A stretch of 64,000 nt of DNA, taken from Panax quinquefolius (Eukaryota > Streptophyta > Magnoliopsida > Apiales > Araliaceae). Made by a program: the position numbers and the translations under genes. Shown here piece after piece: positions 12,542 to 24,849 of the stretch (position 1 is its first letter; each line of letters starts with the position of its first letter). The stretch lies in contig CM035162.1 in the NCBI GenBank assembly GCA_020205615.1, positions 37,934,464 through 37,998,463 on the forward strand. The letters run 5' to 3'. Below the pieces are notes generated by a model that saw only the letters and a program-made list of their open reading frames with translations, ran no database searches and was not told the origin of the DNA.

Positions 12542-13012
12542 CTCAATATATCCATGTGATTTTGATTAACTATATGATTCTCAACCTAAATTGTCAAGTC
12601 TAATGAGAGCTAGTGTCATGGGGACAAGTAGGCAAAACAAATAATGTGATGTTGTACGTTTGTTTCATTCCTTTAGAAAGTTTCAACCTTCTTATTATTG
12701 TCTCTCCACTACACACTGTTAAATAATTTTATCGGAACGTGTTATTACATAGAATAAAACCAATTATGTACTTACATGAATTGAGAGAAGTCATCTTGTA
12801 TGTATCACGCTTTCACTGCGCTTAAGGGTGAAATTTTTCAATTGTCTATCTCAATCTTAGGATGAATGTATAGGTGTTTATAAAATTCTTAAGACGTCAA
12901 TTGAGACCAAACTCTAACTATTTTATTTATAAAATAACTAAGGGTCAAAATCGTCCATCAAGATTATGAAACCCTATGACTCATTATGCCAAGTACTATC
13001 AATAATATTATT
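12542..13012 (+). repeat. Duplicate of the right-hand flank of the outer copia element
   Basis: These 471 bp, starting CTCAATATATCCATGTGATT, match 36,698-37,168 almost base for base, including the CTCAA target copy. Immediately after it, 13,013-13,032 repeats ATGAAACCCTAGGACTCATT, a word already present 47 bp earlier (with one difference) and at 37,124. The retrotransposon body starts after that. This position should hold the primer-binding site and leader. Confidence 0.85.
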
Positions 13013-13032
13013 ATGAAACCCTAGGACTCATT

Positions 13033-14700
13033 CATGATTCACGTGCTTCTTGATTCTTCCAGGAGACTCCTTTTAGTTATCAAGTTAATAAGGTTGCACC
13101 TTATATCCTGTAAAAGGGATCCAAATTAAAGTAAACATGTTACTTTACAAAAAGTGATTCAAGGATTCTGATTCATAATTGTTATGATTTCTTATATATT
13201 ATATATATATAATATATTACCATAATATATTATAAAATATATATATATATATATTAATTTTAATTATTTTATTATTAAAATAAATAGTTTATTTTAATTT
13301 TAAAATAAAAAGAGTTTATTTTAATTATAAAATTAAATTTTATGCTAACTAATTAGAGTTGAAATTGGATTCCATGATAAATAATTAGAGTTGAAATTAG
13401 ATTCCATATTTCCTTAAATAAAGGAGTTTATTTAGATATGAAATAAGATTTCATATTATTCAAAATAAAAGAGTTTATTTTGTGAATAGAAAACAGTAAT
13501 CAGTCTTTTCCTTAAATAAAGGAGTTTATTTAGATATGAAATAAGATTTCATATTATTCAAAATAAAAAGAGTTTATTTGTGAATAGAAAGAGAATCCGC
13601 TGTTTCCTTTAATAAAGGAGTTTATTTTTTTTACATGGAATTGGATTCCATAATTAATTAAAATAAAAGAGTTTATTTTGATTAAAGATTTTGATTAAAA
13701 TAAAATAATTTATTTTATTCAAAATTGGATAAATTAAAATAAAATAGTTTAATTTTGATTTAAATTTAGATTAAAATAAAGGAGTTTATTTTGATTCAAA
13801 ATTAGATTTATACTAACAAAATTTTGCCCATTAAATGATATCAATATATATATTAAATATTTATTATTCATGAGATGAATATTATTTATTGATGCATATG
13901 GTAATGTGTATGATAATAAATGAGATTGATTATGGACTATTGATCAATGTGATTGATTTTATTTTAGTTGGATGCATGAATGTAAGGGTTTTATTAAATG
14001 GGTCTCACAGACTCGCTTTCTCTAATTTTTCTAATGTAAATTCTAACTCCCTCCTATGTACTTCCCCTCGATCACGATCAAGGTTTCTATTTATTTTAAA
14101 TAGTTTTTGTAATAGGAATAGTTAGAATTAATTTTAAAAATTGGAGATCAAGGAGCAAGCGAGCGAAGACCCGCTTTGTAATGGAGCCCGGTTTAAATGT
14201 AATAGTTATATTTAAATATTATTTCTTGCACCCCTAGGATTTGACCTTTTGGTTCACTTGGTGGCTCTAGTGAACCAAACTAGAATAAAAGTTCATAATC
14301 AATCCGGGTAGAATATAAGATTCTATATAATGCATGCTTATACTATATATATTATATATTATGCAAACATGCTTCGCATGTTAATTAATACGACGATATT
14401 TTATATATATATGTGCATGCATGCTAAACAAGATGAGACATTTAATAATAAATCCCTCAAATTTTTTTTAAGTCCTAAGCGTTCAAAGATATTTGAAATA
14501 TCGAACGTCGCCTTCTAGCATGATAAAATTAATATAGTATTAAATATTTAATATGAGTTTGTTGTGTCACCACAAGGCAAGTATTAAGTATTTAAGATGT
14601 TAATTTATCACATTTGATGTTTATAAAGAAAATTGAACAATATTGTTTTGTTGTGTCACCACAAGGATGATATTTTTTTTTTTTTGAATATATGGAGTGC
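13033..14700 (+). other. Untranslated leader of the outer copia element
   Basis: A long non-coding stretch precedes gag. From about 13,250 to 13,830 it is a diverged tandem array of 'AAATAAAGGAGTTTATTT' and 'TTGGATTCCAT' words. The same leader is present, inverted, at about 30,600-31,990 in the minus-strand copia element. Towards the end lies TTTGGTTCACT...AGTGAACCAAA, an inverted pair at 14,250-14,280. Confidence 0.7.
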
Positions 14701-14855
14701 TAGGTTGACTTAACTTGGATAATTTTGATTCGGATGTACCACCACTTGATCAAAATAATCAAAGAGGCAAAAATACAAGGAGTTTCATAGTTGATGTAAT
14801 TGACAAGAGTTGTCTACCTATTTATTTATATATAGTTTGTTGTGTCACCACAAGG
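14558..14855 (+). repeat. Three copies of a hairpin-forming 20-mer near the start of gag
   Basis: TTTGTTGTGTCACCACAAGG occurs identically at 14,558-14,577, 14,647-14,666 and 14,836-14,855. Each can fold as TTGTG-TCAC-CACAA. The minus-strand copia copy has the same three at 30,421, 30,611 and 30,700. Position around the leader/gag boundary would suit an RNA signal such as packaging or dimerisation, but that is inference. Confidence 0.75.
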
Positions 14856-15890
14856 CTATATACATTTGAAATAGGATCCTTATTCTCACTAAGCAGATCT
14901 TTAATTAGATTTTGCTTAACTATATATATTGAGGTAATATAGTTTGAAGAAAATAGTGGAGATACCAATTTAAAACAAAACCTAATTTATTTTGGTAATT
15001 AATAAAAGAATGTATGTTAAAATGTTGTTAATTACAAATTCATTTACGTAATTTTACAATGTCTAAAATTACTATCACCGTGAAGCATATTAGATGCTAA
15101 ATTAACCGTAATCAATTAAACGGATTGGTTAAGGAATTTGAGAATAGTTCTCATAGTGAAAAGCTATCTTATGTCCTTAATACACCTATCCTCGCAATGG
15201 TTGCGCATAATGCCTCGAGGAAGAGATTGCTACTTTTAGAAAGTGGCAAGATGATGCACATTGGCTTAATGCATCATGCTCGCATCCATGAGTAACGAGC
15301 TTCAGCACAAGATGAAACTATGGATGCTCTCACTATATTCTGCACATCAAGTAGTTGATGGTGAGGAAAGTAGGGACCGATAAATATCGATATCTAAGGA
15401 GCTCTTCCGATCTAGAATGGCCAATGACACTATAAATGCGCATAAAAAGTCCTTAACATAATCAATTTGATTGATCAATTAAGACAACCGGTTTTGTCAT
15501 GGATGGAGAGTTGAGCTAAGATTTGATCTCGCACTCACTCCCTTTAACTTCTTTCACAATTGTTGTGAATTTTTCATATGAACAAGCTAGATATCGCCTT
15601 TCATTGATTTGCTTAACATGTTGAAAAATGTTGAGAGTCACTTTCCAACCAAGAAAGACCATGTCTTCTTGGTAGGGGCCAAAGGATCTTCCTCAAAAAA
15701 GAACGATTCAAAGAAGGTAAATAGAAAGGCATAAACAAAGGATAATAAGAACAAAACCGATATGGATAGCAAAGGAGCTTGCTTCCACCGCAATAAGCCC
15801 TCGACACCGGAAAGAAATCATGAGAAGCATCTTGCAGAGGCTAACCAAAGAAGCTTAGTGAAGTTTTGGTTACAATACGCTTTTGTCCAT
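14715..15890 (+). pseudogene. Copia gag, decayed
   Basis: Across several frames the stretch follows the plant copia Gag layout. A possible N-terminus with NFDSDVPPLDQNNQRG lies near 14,718. Then come TPILAMVAHNAS near 15,190, a DETMDALTIF word near 15,320, a VMDGEL word near 15,500, a Lys-rich linker near 15,720-15,770, and the nucleocapsid zinc knuckle near 15,776 as GACFHRNKP. The second cysteine of the CCHC box reads as Arg and later residues are shifted. Stops and frameshifts break every segment, so no Gag could be made. Gag would package element RNA into particles. The same region in the nested copy (29,360-30,565, minus) is independently decayed. Confidence 0.75.
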
Positions 15891-17060
15891 GATTGAAATA
15901 AATTTTTCTTTAAGTCAAGGTTCTACTTGGGTATTGGATACCGACTTTTGGTTATCATAAATATAGATTTATGAAGGACCAAGCAAGTAGAAAGATAAAC
16001 AAATATAAGTAATCCTATATGGGAAATGTAACAAAGGTTGCCATATTAGCCATAGAAACTTATAGTTTAGCAATGCTTACGGCAAATCTATTAAGTCAAT
16101 AAGTTGTTATTGTATTCCGCCTTGTTAAAAATATTATTTCCATTTTATTGTTGGACAATGAAATCTTTGGTATTATAATTAAGAACAATTGTTGTTCTAT
16201 TTATAATAATAATGTTTTGTATAGAATCGAATATTACTTAATAAATTTTGTATACTTGACTTACATGAAAATAATTTTGCATATTGAACAAATTAGTATA
16301 AGAAAAGGAGATGATCATTCAATGAGTTGAATGTGTGTATTTGCTAAATACAAGTGTGAATTATTTGAAAGGTTCAAAGAATTCGTAAGTGAAACAAATT
16401 GGCAATGTATTAAGATTCTTTGATTAGATCAAGGAATAAATACTTGTAAATAAGTTTCAGATCATCTCAAATGGTTTTCTCATAATGGACACATCCCGAT
16501 ACGCAATAATTGATTGATGTATCTGAATGAAAAATCGTACCTTGTTGGACATGGTGCGATCCATAATGATTTTACCGACATTCCAAAGATCCTTCAGGAT
16601 ACCGTCCCTAGAAATGGTCAGATATCACGTAAAATGGTAACCTCAAAATTACTTTTGAGACTCCATAAAAGTTATGGATGTGGAGGATTCCTAATCTTAA
16701 GTATGTTAAGATAAGGGGTTGTCCAACTTATGTGAAAAGGTTTCAAAGGATAAGTTTGGGACAAGATTTTATAAGTGTCGATTTGTGGGACATCCTAAAG
16801 TAAGTTTAGGGTATATGTTCTATAATCTTAGTTAAAGAAAAGGTGTTTGTTGCAAAATACGCCTTCTAAGATAAAGATGTTTATCATCAAGGGGCTAGTG
16901 GGAGGATTATAGATCTTGAAGAGTTCATGATCCACAAAACATTATAAGTCAAATAAGAGAAACTCAGTAGATGTAATTCTATTGTACCACAACCGAATCA
17001 TAACTGAAATAGTATCGAAGATACCTAGAGGTATGGATTCATCATGGATGATGATGATGA
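15891..17060 (+). pseudogene. Copia protease and integrase, decayed
   Basis: Directly after gag, STWVLDTDFW near 15,920 is the usual pre-protease phrase (normally WVLDTG), with the active-site glycine lost. The integrase core is recognisable from ERFKEF near 16,365, through FSHNGHIP near 16,475 and HNDFTDIPK near 16,560, to the C-terminal phrase KGASGRIIDLEEF near 16,890. The polar tail with DDDDE ends near 17,060. Many stops are present. In an intact element this polyprotein part cleaves Gag-Pol and joins cDNA to the chromosome. Confidence 0.75.
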
Positions 17061-17094
17061 GGTACGATCATAAAGATGATGATCCGAGTTACAT

Positions 17095-17569
17095 ACTGAT
17101 GAGGTAAGAGTTCTAGTGTGTGTACAAAAGGGTCGATTGGGAGCGTCGTGAAATTTCTAGTATTATATGTTGATATACTACTGGATGAGGAATTACATAC
17201 CAATGCTACAATCAAGAAAGATAAAGTTGTCTAAACAATCCTCCATGAATGATTTGAGAAGAGTATCATTATTGGGGATGCAAATCTATTTAGATAGATT
17301 TAAAAGGATGCTCAACTTAACCCAAGGAACGTATATTCATTTGATGCTAAAGTCATTTAGCATGGCAAACTCCAAGAGATGTCTCATGTTGATGAGCTAT
17401 GGAGTGTATCTCTCTTTATAGTCCCTACAGACTCCTGAAAAGAGAGATCGCATGAGTGACTACCATGTATGCAATGAAATATACAAGATCTAATGTTGAT
17501 CGGTCATATTCTGGAGAAGATCACTGTAAGACAGTGAAAACATCTTAAAGTTCTTAACCGGCACTAAGG
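17095..17569 (+). pseudogene. Copia reverse transcriptase, C-terminal part only
   Basis: The RT region begins abruptly at about 17,100 with SSVCTKGSIGSVVKFLVLYV followed by D-ILL, corresponding to the phrase just before and including the catalytic YVDD box; one Asp of the box is missing. It continues with LGMQIYLDRFKRMLNLTQGT and FSMANSKR, then GEDHCKTVKT near 17,513 and the LTGTK word at the interruption point. About 180-200 residues of fingers/palm that should lie between integrase and this point are absent. The minus-strand copia element has the same junction. The frame resumes at 34,362 after the nested insertion, with TAAGG duplicated at both edges. Confidence 0.8.
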
Positions 17570-19100
17570 TGTTAGGTTTGTAATATTCAAGAACGCAATT
17601 AAATTGCATAAATAAGCGGAAACGTGTAAAAATCAGAGTTTAAAAATTTTACAAACCATATACCCGGATCACCCTTTATGCACAATTATTAATTAAACGA
17701 AAAATTGAAGAACAAGAATCATACCCTTGAAGATCCGAGCTTCCTCAGGTACAAGTTCAACTCCAATTCTTTTCGCGTTCAACTTGAATTCGCCAGGTTT
17801 GGTTCCTTCCTTTGATCAACGTTAGCCACCCAAGTGTTTGGCCTGTAGAGGTGATCCACCAAGGAAGAAGAAGGATTCAAGAAGATGGGTGGTTGGCTAA
17901 ACCCTAGTTTTTCTATCTCTATAGAAAAGGAGCGTACTCTCCAACCATTAGAATTATAACGTAGTCTTGATATCTGATATAAGACTCCTCTTATAAAGAT
18001 ATCAAGTAACCCTATTAAAATGAGGTATTATTTAATTAAACCCTTTTAATTAAAGGGGCTCCCTAATCTTATTAGGGATAATTAATTAAACTCCTTTTAA
18101 CTAATTTACCTTCCTAATCCAATTAGGAATAAATGAGAGTACTTATATTAAATTAATTCCTAAACTCTTTTAGAAATTAAAATAATAATAATAATAATTG
18201 TAATAATATTAATAAGACTCTCTTATTAATTTATATTTAATATTTCTAAAATATTAAATAATAATATTAAGCTATTTAATTTATTCTATCACCATAGATT
18301 AAATTAAATATACATAACATATTATTACGATTATGCCATTAACTTCTTAAATAATTATTCTTCCTTTCATGGTGTGACCTTTTTAGGTTCTCTATATTAA
18401 ACCTATTGTGAATAAATCAATTAGAACAATTTAATCTTATTTAAATAAATAAATTAAACAATTAATTTATTTAAATAAATAATATTTATTCTACAATAGG
18501 GATAAGCCTCCCTAGCGATCAACAACTTTCCAGATAATATAGATTTCAACATTAATCATAAAAGAACCTTTGAATAAATAGTTACCGTACAATTCAATCC
18601 TTCCACCATACAATGTCCCATTTAAATATAAGACATGGAATTACTTTCAAGTCTTATTTTATTTAATTATATGTATTTCGACTCTTAAATGCACAACTCC
18701 AAATAATGCAAATTAAAAAATCCTTTCTAATTTCATTCTGCCTTGGCCAATGACTACTGGGTTGTCATTTATCGAATCACATAGGACATTTCTCTTCTTT
18801 TAATAGAAGTGGTAGATTCTTTATTGATCATACATTATCTCCATGTACAACTTATTATACCCAAGCATACCCTTTGATATACCCTAAGGGTCTTAAGGAA
18901 TAAGTCAAAGTATAACTCATCATACACAAGATACTATGATGATCTCAAGTCCAAGGATCACTTGACTACTATCACTCTTGAGAATTCCTATCGACAGCAA
19001 GTAAAACTCCATTAGGTATTCCTTAGCGAGCCAATGCTCAAAGAACTTATTCTCTAATAAGCACCTACATACTTGCTTTAGTGTTCCACACAAATGATCA
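17570..19100 (-). repeat. Copia LTR 'B', truncated 3' LTR of the nested element
   Basis: On the + strand it starts TGTTAGGTTTGTAATATT, the reverse complement of the LTR 3' end, and is collinear with LTR C (32,505 onward) until AATGATCA at 19,100. There LTR C continues with TGAGATC but this copy switches to AAATTAGG of the neighbouring LTR. About 330 bp of the LTR 5' end are lost. Confidence 0.85.
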
Positions 19101-21489
19101 AAATTAGGTATACGCCACCCATCTTGGGTCGCCACTTACATGGTACATAAATTCAAATACAACTTACTAATATAACTGCCGTAGTATAATACGACATAAA
19201 CCGTGAGTTTGAATACAAATATTGTCTACTAGATATTATACAAACTCAAAAGGAGTCCTCATTATAACTATTATCACACTATTTCACGTAATAGTGAGGA
19301 CTACTAATGCTATCCTCCTCGACCATTACTCTGCTCCCCGACTCGTCTCAAAAATATGTTCTCATTTCCTCAAGAGAACAAAGAAAAGAAAGGGTGAGCT
19401 CAACTAGCCCAAGAAGAAATATTACGACTAAGATAATGCGTAATAAATTATCATTAGCCTTCAACAAAGTTTAAACCGATAAAATACAATAGACAACCAG
19501 CTTTAATCAAGCAGCTGAATAAGCAATCCATTAAAAGAGTCAAGTAGAGAATAAAGTCTACTATCTTTTAGGTTTTAAAAGGTTTTCATCAATTTTTATC
19601 ACGAGACTCACCTTTTAATAAATAAACCACCACATCTAATCATCCCCGCATTACTTGGCCAAGGATTTTCATCAAATTATCAATGGTCATGACTATACCG
19701 AATCACCCCCGGGTCATAATCATACCAAAAACTATCCATCACCGCATTACAAAAAGCCACCGAGGACTTTTGTCACATCATTTATATCAAGTCATGATTA
19801 TACCGAATGATCCTCGGTCATAATCATACTAAGTTCATCTACGCACGTAAGCCAAAGATAACATAATATAACATGAGGATGATGACAATGACATAATAAT
19901 TCAATAAAACAAGTTCAAGAATTATTTAATCCATGAATTATTAACGCCCAAATTGTCAACATGATATCGCTTTCAGAGAGTAAAATTCAAGAATGATCGT
20001 AAGAATATTTCCATGAAAAGATATCGATGAAACGCAAATATCAAGGATATTCTACTAATTTCATGGAGTATAGAAGTCAAAGTTTTAACCAACCGGGTAT
20101 AATAAAGAATGGAATAACAAAAGAAATCACCACGCATGCAGATTGCAGATGTATGTGTTATTCCAATGTAATAATAATAATCTAACCAGTCGTGAAATTC
20201 ACACCGATGTGATGTTCCAATGTAATAATAAAGATGGAACTGCATCCTGTAAAACACACATGATAGATATTCCAATGTAATGATAAAGATTTTAACCAGT
20301 CCTGTAAAACACACGCATGTGATGTTCCAATGTATCAATAAAATTTTAACCAGTGTCCTGTAAAAAACACGCATGTGATGTTCCAATGTAATAATAAAAG
20401 AATGTCACCAAGTATAGGTAAATCACAGATACAAAGTTATTCCAATGTAATAATAAGCAATGGAATAACATAAGGATTTCACCAAGTATAGGTACGCCAC
20501 AGATACAAAATGTATGATAGGTATGCCACTTTTACAAAAGTTATTCCAATGTAATAATAATGAATGGAATAATGTAAGTTCTCTCAAGAAAAAAGAATAA
20601 CACCCCTTACCGTAAAAAGAACCTAATATAAAGAAGTAAAGAAGTAAAGTATACTCTTCTTCTTTTCTATAATTTTCTCTCTATAGCTTCTCTCTATAAT
20701 TTCTCTCTCTCTAGTTTCAATGAATTCGTAAGAAAATAATGAAGGAAACGAGCTTCTATTTATAGAAAATGGAATGCATAAGAATTAATCCATGAACTAT
20801 CCCGCATTGATTTACTTTTAATCTGACTATCCATATTTAAAGAAAAATCTTTTAAATAAAATATAATATATTCTATTTATATAAAAACATTTTACTATGC
20901 AAACACTATGCAATACTATGCAAAACACTATGCAAAACACTACGCAACACTATGCATAATAAAATATAATATATTCTATTTATGTAATAACTTTAATAAA
21001 GTATTCTATTTTATATAAAGATGTTTCGCTTTTATTACGCTAATAATACTAATAAAACAAAACGCCATTATCGCTATAATAATTCATATTATTAATCGAC
21101 AATAATGGAATCAAACCGAGTGACTTCTCACATAAGATCAATAATCAATACCGCAGCTACTATGCAACCACACGACATCGTATTTTTACTACCGAGTAGT
21201 TCAACAAGAACTACTAGAAAACTTCCGCCGTTATTTCAATAAAATATTTTTGTCGCTTTCAATCCGACAATAATTTCGCTAGGGGTCCACCAATGATTGA
21301 GCCATTGTATTTAATATTCCCCGCTAAACCTAATATTCCCCACCAATCGAATATAATATAACCACTGCATACTTTGCAAAATTTATAAATACTACCCACA
21401 ACTATAATATTATCTCAAATTCACACCATAATATTAAAAAATTATTTCAACAAAATTTAAATCTTTATCGATAAAATCTGGGTCTCACA
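19101..21489 (-). repeat. 3' LTR of the LARD-like element
   Basis: It is collinear with 25,700-28,111 and ends on the + strand in CGATAAAATCTGGGTCTCACA. The first roughly 12 bases expected on the + strand (TGTGACGCCTCA) are missing apart from a shared TCA at the junction. The + strand frames at 19,222 and minus frame at 19,973-20,386 are translations of LTR sequence, not genes. Confidence 0.85.
20152..20560. repeat. Short tandem array within the LTR
   Basis: The word TTCCAATGTA with a following AATAATA recurs at about 20,152, 20,214, 20,272, 20,327, 20,382, 20,440 and 20,545, spaced mostly 55-60 bp, with CCTGTAAAACACAC between most copies. The partner LTR has the same array at about 26,760-27,170. 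Confidence 0.75.
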
Positions 21490-21504
21490 AATCTCCCTCC
21501 TTAT
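21490..21504 (-). promoter_or_regulatory. Polypurine tract of the LARD-like element
   Basis: Read on the minus strand this is ATAAGGAGGGAGATT, immediately upstream of the TGTGAGACCC start of the 3' LTR. This is where plus-strand DNA synthesis would be primed. Confidence 0.75.
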
Positions 21505-21960
21505 GGAATTTCACCAAAATTAGGGTACGACTGATATGATAAAGAGGTGAGGATACCTTGAATACCTTTATCGTTGAAAATATTAAATTCATCTTTGCAA
21601 TCCCACCAAAGATATCAATTCATCTTCATCTTTGCACCACAGCCAAAGATATTTATTAACAATTCATCTTTGCACTACAAAGCCAAAGATATATAACCGT
21701 AAACCAATAATACCGAGACTCAAATTTTAATAAGATTACAACCACCATAATTATCCATGCACCATCGCCAAGGATATTCGTGTTTTCAATTACTACCATG
21801 ATTATACCGAATAATCCGTGGTCATAATCATACCAAGTCTATCAATGCACTACTACCAAAGATGACTTTTTACCACATCCATGAATTAATATTTCATCAC
21901 GAGACTCACCAAATAATTAATCCATATCATCGAATCATCCCCGCACTACGTGCCAAGGAT

Positions 21961-22718
21961 ATTCATTAAGATCACGACCACGAATTATCCATGCACTACT
22001 ACCAAAGATAATCGTGTATTCATTAAGATCACGACCACAAATTATCCATGCACTACTACCAAAGATAATCGTGTATTCATTAAGATCACGACCACAAATT
22101 ATCCATGCACTACTACCAAAGATAATCGTGTATTCATTAAGATTACCACCACAAATTATCCATGCACTACTACCAAAGATAATTGTGTATTCATTAAGAT
22201 TACATGACCACAAATTATCCATGCACTACTACCAAAGATAATCACTACCAAAGATAATCGTATTCATTAAGATCACGACCACAAATTATCCATGCACTAC
22301 TACCAAAGATAATCGTGTATTCATTAAGATCACCACCACAAATTATCCATGCACTACTACCAAAGATAATCGTGTATTCATTAAGATCACGACCACAAAT
22401 TATCCATGCACTACTACCAAAGATAATTGTGTATTCATTAAGATCACGACCACAAATTATCCATGCACTACTACCAAAGATAATTGTGTATTCATTAAGA
22501 TTACGCACCACAAATTATCCATGCACTACTACCAAAGATAATTGTGTATTCATTAAGATCACGACCACAAATTATCCATGCACTACTACCAAAGATAATT
22601 GTGTATTCATTAAGATCACAACCACAAATTATCCATGACTACTACCAAAGATAATTGTGTATTCATTAAGATCACCACCACAAATTATCCATGCACTACT
22701 ACCCAAAGATAATTGTGT
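21961..22718. repeat. Tandem array of a 57-bp unit, 13 copies
   Basis: The unit starts ATTCATTAAGATCACGACCA and includes ATCCATGCACTACTACCAAAG. 'ATTCATTAAGAT' occurs 13 times between 21,961 and 22,661 with a spacing of 57-58 bp. A partial unit at about 22,230-22,260 breaks the register. Because 57 is divisible by three, long frames are open on both strands with a 19-residue period (such as NEYTIIFGSSAWIICGRDL on the minus strand); these are by-products. Neighbouring stretches (21,590-21,690, 21,740-21,860 and 22,720-22,800) carry older, diverged forms of the same words. Confidence 0.95.
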
Positions 22719-24849
22719 TTTCAATTACTACTATGATTATACCGAAACAATCCCTCGGTCATAATCATACCAAGTCCATCTATGCACTACAGCCACACGT
22801 ATTTACTTTTTCAACATAATATAAACACGAGGATAATGATATAAAGAATCAATCAAATGAGATAAAGGATAAATATTAAACATTTATAATATAATTTATC
22901 CAGATTCAAGAATATCCCCATGTTATCAATCACTTAATAATCTCATAATCTAATATCATTAATATTATAACAATATTTTAATCACTTCTTAAATTTATAA
23001 ACAATTTATCTCAATTGTTTACGCTTTTACCATATAATGCATTTAATCATTCAAAAATGCCATACTCATAAAATATCATCACCAATTATCAAATCCTCAA
23101 AAAAATATGCATATACTCTCTATATAGGATTCTCTAGCCATAAAATCCTATTTTCAACTTTGTTACTTCACATAACATATTTAACTCATATGTTCAGAAT
23201 TAAACTATTTTCATGAAAAATACCAAATTAGTCCCAAAAATATTTCTTTTCTGGGATTTAGCATAATATAGTCCCATAATGAAAATATATTTTTCTCTTA
23301 ATTTTTAAAATTCATTTACTATTTTTCAAAAATCAATTTCTAATTAATTCCTTAAGAAATTAGCTACCTCAAGTTTAACTCCAAAAATTCCCAAATCTTG
23401 GCAGGACCTCACACATGTTAACGTGAGCTTCTAGTTTAAATTTCATGGTCATCTGAGTTATAGAACTCCTAAGTATAGCTCATTTTAAAAACCTAAATAT
23501 TGAAATAGTCATAACTTGCTCATTTTAAGTCGTAATGAGCTCATTTTTGGACAGGAGGTACTTTATACCATATACCTTCATGTCCCAAAAAGCCAGAATT
23601 TTTCTCATAATTTAAGTGGCCGAAACAGTCCCTTAAAGTTTCTGGCAGTAGCATTTTCGAAATTTACAGCTTTGGCCTCCTTTGCTAAAATCAGTCCACA
23701 CAAAAAAATCTACAACACCTTTTCCAGTAATTCCACTTGGATTAGTTAGGTAACTCATAGATCTAACTCTAGGACTTGACCACATTCAAAAATTCAAAAT
23801 ATAATAGAGATATGGTCAATTGAATTTCATGTTACGCTTTTCACCAAAATCTGATTTTCAACTCTTTGTGATTTCTAAGAAACTTTCATGTTTTCACATA
23901 CTAACCAACATAACTCATCATAAAACTTACTAATACTTCATATACCCCCATGATTTTCATTATTCCAATGCTTTTATTATGACTTTCATCATAAACCACG
24001 AACTGCTCATTTTAGTCAAGAAATATTCGAGGGTTTAAGAAATGGGTTTTGTAGATCGGGTCAATACAAAATTCGATTTCACGCCTAGGTAGGCTAGAAA
24101 ATCTTCAAGAATACGCCAAGAAATTTATTAATGATAGAAATATCATTCAAAATCATACTTCGTCCAAGACTTGATAAGACGTCACATTATCGATACCAAC
24201 TGTGACTTCTATCCCTTAACCTCGATAAAGACCTCACAATGATACCTATAAACTTGCCATCTTCATTCACGACGTCGCCACGTAAAGTCCGCTTCTGCGG
24301 CATTCCACACAAGGAAGTCAACAACGAAAGGATCGGGGCTCTTTACTTATGGCTTGATATAACAAAGGATTAACTTTAGGGTTTGGTTACTTTGAATTCA
24401 GATAACAAAGTTGGTTAGAAATATGAAAGCTAACAACCTTACAAAAAGAATAATGAGTAGTTAATCAATCGATTTCAAAAATTACCTCAAAGGCAAGTAT
24501 TTTCAAAGAGATAAGATCGATGTGTAACGTGAAAGTGTTTATTTGAAACAACAAGATTAATAAACAAAGTTGAGGTAACGGGTTTCTCCCAACGAAGTTT
24601 CAATAGATAAATCAAAGTCTAATTTCTTCTGAGTCAAATTTAAACATCGAACACAACTAGGTAGAATAAAAGAGTGGGTAGAACTTGTATTGAATAAAGT
24701 ATAGACTTCGAAGAATTTATAATTAATTTACCCGTATAACTTCGCTCGGCTTTCTCGACAAAACGCCTCGCTTAAATTACCGAAGTTTCGACTTTTTACT
24801 ATAGGTACATTCCACCCTTAAGTGCTTCTTCACATTCCCGATCCATGAT
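22719..24849 (-). other. Non-coding interior of the LARD-like element
   Basis: No retroviral-type protein phrase is visible on either strand. It reads like untranslated sequence with scattered stops; the + strand frame at 23,516-23,749 has no family character. Confidence 0.55.

Noticed and set aside
13033..17569. CRISPR-like or phage-like array suggested by repeated 20-mers
   Set aside because: The repeats are irregularly spaced, lie within a retrotransposon leader, and the genome is clearly eukaryotic.
21935..22638. Repeat proteins with a 19-residue period on both strands
   Set aside because: The 57-bp DNA unit is a multiple of three and lacks stops; frames are open on both strands, so this is array geometry and not coding.
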